Source: Burkholderiales bacterium UBA1834
Lineage (GTDB): Bacteria > Pseudomonadota > Gammaproteobacteria > Burkholderiales > Burkholderiaceae_C
DNA: 18,464 nucleotides
NCBI GenBank assembly: GCA_002339015.1
Contig: DDJC01000011.1
Location: 1 to 18,464, forward strand
Direction of reading: 5' to 3'
The translations under genes and the position numbers were made by a program. The notes under the pieces were generated by a model. That model saw only the letters and a list, made by a program, of their open reading frames with translations. It was not told where the DNA came from and searched no databases. Position 1 is the stretch's first letter. Each line of letters begins with the position of its first letter. Shown in pieces: positions 14,455 to 18,464 of this stretch.

Positions 14455-16661
14455 CCGACACTGTGCATGCATGGGCACGTTCCCGGCTAGCCCTGGCGCC
14501 CCTGATGGCTTTGGCCACCTGTACAGCCTTGTTGAGCGCCTGCGGTGGCGGTGATGGCGGTGGCCGCACCCAGGTGATCGACGCGCAGGCCGGTGATGCC
14601 GATGCGCCCGCCTGCGCCAGTTGCGCACCGGGCATCGTCACCGGGGTGGCCGCCATCGGGCGCCCGCTGGCCCATGCCCGCGTGAACGTCTATGCCGATA
14701 CCGGGCTGGTGAGCAGTGGCAGCACGGACATTGCGGGGCAATTCAGGATCGACCTCAACAGCCCAGGGCCACGCCCTCAGAAGGCGCTGCTGGTGGAGCT
14801 GATCGCCCAGGTCGCCGGCGAGCCACTGGTGCTCTATGGCGTGATGAGCGCCGAAGAAGTGCAGGCAGGCCGCCGCGCGCTGAACCTCACGCCGCTGAGC
14901 ACCCTGATCACCGCCGATGTGCTGGGCGCCGGCCCCCGCACGCTGCTGGCCCGTGGCGCCATCGACTGGCCCCGCGTGACCCGGCGCGCCCTGCGCGATG
15001 CCGAAACGCGCGTGCAGTCGCTGGTGCAGCCGGTGCTGGATGCCAGCGCCGTGCCAGGCGAGATTGATCTGCGCAGCACGGTGTTCGCGGCCGATGGTAC
15101 GGGCCTGGATGCCGCCTTGGAACTCATCCAGATCGAGCCCGCGCAAGGCGGCTGGACAGTGGCCTGGAAGGCCGGCGCCAACGCCGGCCAGGCCCGCGTG
15201 TACGACCCTGCCGCCCCCTCGCCCGGCGTGCTGCCCGCCCTGTCCGGGCCGGTGAGCAACTGGCAGCAGACACTGACGCAGACCACCGCCGAGCTCACCT
15301 CGCTGCTGGGCTCGCTGACCAACCTGTTCGCCCAAGGTGTACCGACGGCCGGTGCACTGGCCCCCTACCTTGCCGCGGACTTCCTGCATTCAGGCCTGGA
15401 TGCCACGGCCTACATCCAGCGGGTACTGCAGCGCCAGGACCCGCTGGACGAAGGGAGCTACAGCCTGGTGGGTGCCCGCTGGGGCGACGCCCTGGTGCTG
15501 GAACACGCCAGCGCCACCGAAGCACGGGTGCGCTTCCAGGTTCAGGCCCGTGGCGCCCTGGGCACGCGCAGCGTGAGCATGCGACTGGTGAAGGATGGCA
15601 CCGGCTGGCGCCTGCGCGGCAACGGTGAACAAGCCAGCATCCAGGTGCGCCACGCCCTGGTGCTGGGCCCGGCCAATGCCACGGCGCCGGCCTTGCAAGC
15701 CCAGTTCGGCTCGGCCTGCAGCGACGATGCGCGGGGATTGCTGTCAGGCACCTGGTGCAGCGCCCCCGGCGGCCAAGCAGGCCTGCCGGCCGGCGGCACG
15801 CTGGATTTCGGCGATCCGCTCGAGACCGCCTTTGGCGGGCTGGGCATCTTCCAGAGCACCGGCACGCTGGCGGCGCAACGCCAGGCCGCCGCCCAGCACA
15901 GCCGCGTGGTCGGCACACCCAGCAGCGCCACGCGCCACTACCTGGTGTTCGAGGTCGATGCGCGTGAGATCGCTCCCAGCGTGGCCACGGTGCGCGTGCG
16001 CGGCGGCGCCCTGCCTTCAGGCGGCATCGACCTGGTTGCGCCAGGCTACACCGTCAACGGCCCGGCCTTCGAGCACTGGACGCTGGCGATTGACGAAGGC
16101 ACCGGCTGGGCCGGCCTGCCCTGGGGCTGGTGCGCGCAGGGCATCGAGCCCACCGACTGCACCGTGGCCTGGCAAGGCATGCGGGGCGGCGCCTCGCTGG
16201 TGTTCGACCTGCTCGATGGCCAGGGCCAGTTGATCACATCGCAGACCGTGACACTGCCACCAGAACCCCTGGCCTCGGGCGCAGCCACCGGGCCAGCGGC
16301 ACGCCAGGCCTTCGCGCGATTCGATCTGGCCAGCGCACCGGCCAGCCAGCCACAGTTCGCCCTGTTGATGGGCAACACTGGCCAAGCCATGCTGATCGAC
16401 TGGCCGTGGCTTGGAACGGGCGGCACCAAGGCCTTGCAGGCCGATCTGAGCCTGCAACGCACGGATCTGGTCGCCACCGGCAGCACGGAGACCATCCGCC
16501 GCCGCGCCTTCCTGGACCCGGCCGCCACTGGCGCCCGCCTGACGTGGACACTGCCCGCCAAGGCCGATTGGGGCGCGCAGTGGCTGCAAGGCCGCCTCAC
16601 GGCCACCGACGAACTCGGCGTGCAGCGCATCCACTTCGTGGCGCCATCGAATCCCTACTGA
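14451..16661 (+). CDS. Large lipoprotein translationally coupled to the ZnuD-like receptor
   Basis: 736 aa starting at GTG 14451, which overlaps the receptor stop as GTGA. GGAGG at 14439-14443 is seven bases before it, a strong ribosome binding site that decides this start over earlier in-frame starts inside the receptor gene. Residues 1-31 are a lipoprotein signal with lipobox LSAC (Cys31) followed by GGGDGGG. After C55xxC58 comes a beta-sandwich-like segment (GVAAIGRPLAHARVNVYADTG, then GQFRIDLN) of the kind seen in carboxypeptidase-regulatory or Big-like domains. The rest is a long Ala/Gly-rich region I do not recognise. The coupling implies a fixed ratio with the receptor, so an outer-membrane partner (substrate capture or surface exposure) is plausible. 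No catalytic motif is seen. Confidence 0.85.
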   Translation: MTDTVHAWARSRLALAPLMALATCTALLSACGGGDGGGRTQVIDAQAGDADAPACASCAPGIVTGVAAIGRPLAHARVNVYADTGLVSSGSTDIAGQFRIDLNSPGPRPQKALLVELIAQVAGEPLVLYGVMSAEEVQAGRRALNLTPLSTLITADVLGAGPRTLLARGAIDWPRVTRRALRDAETRVQSLVQPVLDASAVPGEIDLRSTVFAADGTGLDAALELIQIEPAQGGWTVAWKAGANAGQARVYDPAAPSPGVLPALSGPVSNWQQTLTQTTAELTSLLGSLTNLFAQGVPTAGALAPYLAADFLHSGLDATAYIQRVLQRQDPLDEGSYSLVGARWGDALVLEHASATEARVRFQVQARGALGTRSVSMRLVKDGTGWRLRGNGEQASIQVRHALVLGPANATAPALQAQFGSACSDDARGLLSGTWCSAPGGQAGLPAGGTLDFGDPLETAFGGLGIFQSTGTLAAQRQAAAQHSRVVGTPSSATRHYLVFEVDAREIAPSVATVRVRGGALPSGGIDLVAPGYTVNGPAFEHWTLAIDEGTGWAGLPWGWCAQGIEPTDCTVAWQGMRGGASLVFDLLDGQGQLITSQTVTLPPEPLASGAATGPAARQAFARFDLASAPASQPQFALLMGNTGQAMLIDWPWLGTGGTKALQADLSLQRTDLVATGSTETIRRRAFLDPAATGARLTWTLPAKADWGAQWLQGRLTATDELGVQRIHFVAPSNPY

Positions 16662-16670
16662 AAAAAGAAC

Positions 16671-16702
16671 ACCGGGGCGTGTACTGGCGTACACGCCCCG
16701 GT
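16671..16702 (-). terminator. Strong hairpin terminator between convergent genes
   Basis: ACCGGGGCGTGTAC (16671-16684) and its exact complement (16689-16702) form a 14-bp stem with loop TGGC. On the minus strand it is followed by GTTCTTTTTTC, a classic T-tract, so it ends the minus-strand PEP-CTERM gene. The plus-strand lipoprotein transcript makes the same hairpin but without a T-tract. A second small inverted repeat (AAGGCC 16723-16728, GGCCTT 16733-16738) lies beside it. Confidence 0.88.
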
Positions 16703-16764
16703 ATCAGCTGCGGCAGAAGCTTAAGGCCTGTCGGCCTTGCGCCCGCCGCTCAGGCTTTCAAGCC

Positions 16765-17619
16765 TCAGGCGGCGTTCTGGCGACGACGCGCCACGGCGCC
16801 CAGCGTGGCCAGACCGGCCACCATCAACGCCCAGGTGCCCGGCTCAGGCACGGCCGGCGCCACCGCGAAGTCGATGTAGAAGGTACCGCTGTTGAGCACG
16901 GACTGGTTGGTGCCAAGATTCACCAGCGAGAACTGCGCCGTGTAGGTACCGGCCGCCGCGCCCGCGTCCACATAAAAGGTGGGCAGGAAGCTGAACGAAT
17001 GGCCATCACCCAGCACCGCCACATTGGAGGTATCGAACAGGTCGAGATCGCCATTGGCGGCGACCTTCAGGCCGGCGGTGGCCGATTCGAGCTTGAGGCC
17101 GACCAGCACGCCGTCATAGACCTGGCTGTAACGACCGCTGCTGGAGCCGTACAGCACATCCGCCTCGGGACTCAGGCCCACCAGCGACTGGATGGAAGCT
17201 GCGCCCAGGTGGCCGTATTCATGGTTGACACCAGACGACTGCACCGCGCTGACCAGCTTGCCGGCGAAGGCGCCGGTGCCAGCCGTGAGGGCCAGCGCCT
17301 GGTTGTCGGGATTGGTGCGGGCGTAGGTTTCGGGGATGCGGTTGTTGCTGTTGGTCGGCAGCGTCACGGGTGCAGCGGCCGTGCCGCTGTAGCTGTAGGC
17401 GCCGATGCCGTGGAAGTGATTGCCGTGGTCGAACAGCATGGTCAGGCGGTTGGCATTGGGGTTGGCCAGGCCGGCGAACGTGCCGGTGGCATTGGCCAGG
17501 CTGTCCACGCCAATGTAGAAACCAATGCCTTCGCTCCAGCGCGAACCTTCTGCAGCCTGGGCCTGGACCGCCACCGCCGCCAATGCCGCGACGGCCACGG
17601 CTGTTGTCATCATTTTCAA
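16765..17619 (-). CDS. His-rich PEP-CTERM protein, possibly all3515-like (Zur-linked)
   Basis: 284 aa from a TTG start at 17619. AGGAG (17626-17630) touches the ATG at 17625 but is ideally six bases from this TTG; the ATG at 17613 is the alternative. The N-terminus MKMMTTAVAVAALAAVAVQA is a good signal peptide. The mature protein carries DHGNHFH (H65, H68, H70) and NHEYGH (H133, H137) plus H207, a pattern suited to zinc binding. The tail VPEPGTWALMVAGL...RRR is a PEP-CTERM exosortase signal. It is convergent with the lipoprotein gene and has a Fur/Zur-like palindrome about 80-100 bp upstream. Cyanobacterial All3515 is a Zur-repressed protein, and a family of Zur-repressed PEP-CTERM proteins is named after it; membership here is from memory and needs a profile search. 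Confidence 0.88.
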   Translation of the reverse strand: MKMMTTAVAVAALAAVAVQAQAAEGSRWSEGIGFYIGVDSLANATGTFAGLANPNANRLTMLFDHGNHFHGIGAYSYSGTAAAPVTLPTNSNNRIPETYARTNPDNQALALTAGTGAFAGKLVSAVQSSGVNHEYGHLGAASIQSLVGLSPEADVLYGSSSGRYSQVYDGVLVGLKLESATAGLKVAANGDLDLFDTSNVAVLGDGHSFSFLPTFYVDAGAAAGTYTAQFSLVNLGTNQSVLNSGTFYIDFAVAPAVPEPGTWALMVAGLATLGAVARRRQNAA

Positions 17620-17697
17620 GATCATCTCCTGGTTGTGCACGCGTGACAGTACGGGCGCACGCCACCGAAGCAGCACCGGCATTCTGTAAGATCTTTA

Positions 17698-17724
17698 CGA
17701 TAACGAGAAGTCATTATCGATAAT
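17698..17724. promoter_or_regulatory. Fur/Zur-box-like palindromes upstream of the His-rich PEP-CTERM gene
   Basis: CGATAA (17698-17703) and TTATCG (17714-17719) are 6-bp arms 10 bp apart, with further matching pairs (GA/TC) inside. ATTATCGATAAT (17713-17724) is a perfect 12-bp palindrome overlapping the right arm. Read on the minus strand it contains GATAATGA, also present in the site at 12212-12231. It sits in the expected promoter zone of the minus-strand gene, and the shared element suggests a common regulator. Confidence 0.55.
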
Positions 17725-17801
17725 AAGCCTCCATTCAGGTGGGGACCTTGTGGGGCGGATGCGCCACTCCCGTGGCTTGCTTTGGGGGCGTTGTACCAGG
17801 C

Positions 17802-18197
17802 TCAGGCAGACGCGGTGCCGCGCTTGGACGCGACGCAGTCCTTGCACAGCCCGTACAAGGTCAGCTCATGCCGCAGCACCTTGAAGCCCTTGGGCGCCAG
17901 GCCCTTGAGGTCACCAGGGCACTGGTGCACATCAAACACCCTGCGACACGCCTCGCACTGGAAGTGGTGATGGTGATCACGGTGGGAGGGCTCATAGCGC
18001 GGGTTCTCGCCCGGCAGGCTCACCACCTCGATCTCACCGGCCTCGAGCATCAGCTTGATGTTGCGGTAGATGGTGGCAATGCCGATACCCGGCACTGTGG
18101 CCTGCACACCGTCGAGTATCTCTTGCGGCGACAGAGGGCGTTGCGCGCCTTCGATGACATTGCGCAAGGCTTCGCGCTGACGGGTGCTGCGTTCCAT
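17802..18197 (-). CDS. zur: Fur-family metalloregulator, probably Zur
   Basis: 131-aa repressor. The N-terminal winged helix has GIGIATIYRNIKLMLEAG (37-54) as recognition region; the C-terminal dimer domain has RYEPSHRDHHHHFQCEAC (67-84) and LCKDC (117-121). C81/C84 and C118/C121 form the structural zinc site of the family, while H75-H78, C93 and H110 are candidates for the sensing site. The start at 18197 gives the standard N-terminus (MERSTRQREALRNVI); an in-frame extension to 18329 adds sequence unlike the family. The ribosome binding site is weak. The choice of Zur over Fur or PerR rests on its neighbours (ZnuD-like receptor, His-rich proteins) and on the HHHH-C--C layout. Confidence 0.85.
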   Translation of the reverse strand: MERSTRQREALRNVIEGAQRPLSPQEILDGVQATVPGIGIATIYRNIKLMLEAGEIEVVSLPGENPRYEPSHRDHHHHFQCEACRRVFDVHQCPGDLKGLAPKGFKVLRHELTLYGLCKDCVASKRGTASA

Positions 18198-18310
18198 GGG
18201 CGGAAATGGTAGCGCATGGGATTGCCCAGATGGCAAACGATGCCCCGCAGCGTACACGGTGGGCAACGTATGGCCGGCCTCATGCACGAGCGTCGACAGT
18301 CGCCACGGGC

Positions 18311-18333
18311 CGATGTGACACGGCGTCACATCG
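18311..18333. repeat. Inverted repeat CGATGTGAC / GTCACATCG
   Basis: Perfect 9-bp arms with a 5-bp spacer (ACGGC). It contains TGTGA and TCACA like a CRP site, but the inner spacing is 7 rather than 6 bp. It lies about 115-135 bp upstream of the regulator start. Possible operator; protein unknown. Confidence 0.6.
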
Positions 18334-18350
18334 CCTAAATGCCACCGCTT

Positions 18351-18370
18351 CGCCAGGCTGTTGTCTGGCG
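18351..18370. repeat. Inverted repeat CGCCAG / CTGGCG
   Basis: Six-bp perfect arms with an 8-nt loop, followed on the plus strand by TGCTTTATCC. Could be a weak hairpin; no gene ends on the plus strand just before it in this window. Confidence 0.4.
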
Positions 18371-18380
18371 TGCTTTATCC

Positions 18381-18394
18381 CGCTTGATCAAGCG
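18381..18394. repeat. Perfect 14-bp palindrome CGCTTGATCAAGCG
   Basis: The sequence equals its own reverse complement. Its right end overlaps the next inverted repeat by three bases, suggesting a composite operator region for a gene to the right of the window. Confidence 0.55.
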
Positions 18395-18422
18395 TTCTGT
18401 AGGGCAAATTCCTACAGAACGC
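18392..18422. repeat. Inverted repeat GCGTTCTGTAGG / CCTACAGAACGC
   Basis: Perfect 12-bp arms with a 7-bp spacer (GCAAATT). Dyads of this size are typical of dimeric regulator sites. No T-tract follows, so a terminator is unlikely. The bound protein is unknown. Confidence 0.65.
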
Positions 18423-18464
18423 ACATCCGCGCGCCGTCCTTCCTTACATCCGAACGCCTATCAA

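Larger units (their letters stand above)
18198..18464. other. Non-coding right end with clustered inverted repeats
   Basis: I see no recognisable gene in these 267 bp. The part next to the regulator should hold its promoter. Four inverted repeats lie between 18311 and 18422 (listed separately). No Fur/Zur-like GATAATGA element is seen here, so autoregulation by that element is not supported. Confidence 0.6.

Noticed and set aside
18311..18333. CRP/FNR-type site
   Set aside because: TGTGA and TCACA are separated by 7 bp instead of 6, so a standard CRP site is not met; kept only as an inverted repeat.
1..18464. CRISPR arrays, tRNA/rRNA genes, insertion sequences, phage genes
   Set aside because: I looked for short regularly spaced repeats, tRNA-like cloverleaf ends and transposase or integrase motifs and saw none. 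The only tandem repeat is inside the MCP coding region.

Overview
The window is high-GC bacterial DNA with dense coding. It holds proteobacterial chemotaxis genes, proteins with PEP-CTERM sorting tails, and an outer-membrane TonB-dependent receptor. I infer a betaproteobacterium of the Burkholderiales (Rubrivivax/Leptothrix/Aquabacterium-like); no rRNA or other phylogenetic marker is present to confirm this.

Left block (1-7340, all minus strand): a chemotaxis operon read right to left. It encodes a membrane-anchored MCP-like protein with a CheZ-like FQDxxxQ motif, CheY, a STAS-domain protein, CheA, an MCP with tandem HAMP-like repeats and no periplasmic sensor, and a second MCP with a periplasmic four-helix sensor that is cut by the window edge. 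cheY/STAS and STAS/cheA overlap by ATGA, and the other internal gaps are short except for about 100 bp between the last two MCPs. cheW, cheR and cheB are not in the window and may lie beyond the left edge.

Middle (7341-10490): a divergent intergenic region, then two tandem AraC-family regulators with Arabinose_bd-type N-termini, then an unrecognised small protein with a C-terminal hydrophobic segment. A short fragment resembling the end of a GGDEF domain follows.

Right block (10490-18197): this looks like a zinc-responsive cell-surface locus. It encodes two paralogous secreted proteins (one with a PEP-CTERM tail, one without), a ZnuD-like TonB-dependent receptor with a HSHSH loop, a large lipoprotein whose GTG start overlaps the receptor stop codon, a third His-rich PEP-CTERM protein, and a Fur-family regulator that is best read as Zur. 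Fur/Zur-box-like palindromes (12212-12231 and 17698-17724) lie upstream of the divergent receptor/PEP-CTERM pair and of the third PEP-CTERM gene. The proposed logic is that under zinc starvation the regulator releases these promoters, the receptor imports zinc, and the lipoprotein and His-rich envelope proteins help capture or buffer it. Family membership is reasonably supported; the joint function is inference.

The right end (18198-18464) has no recognisable gene but contains four inverted repeats in about 110 bp.
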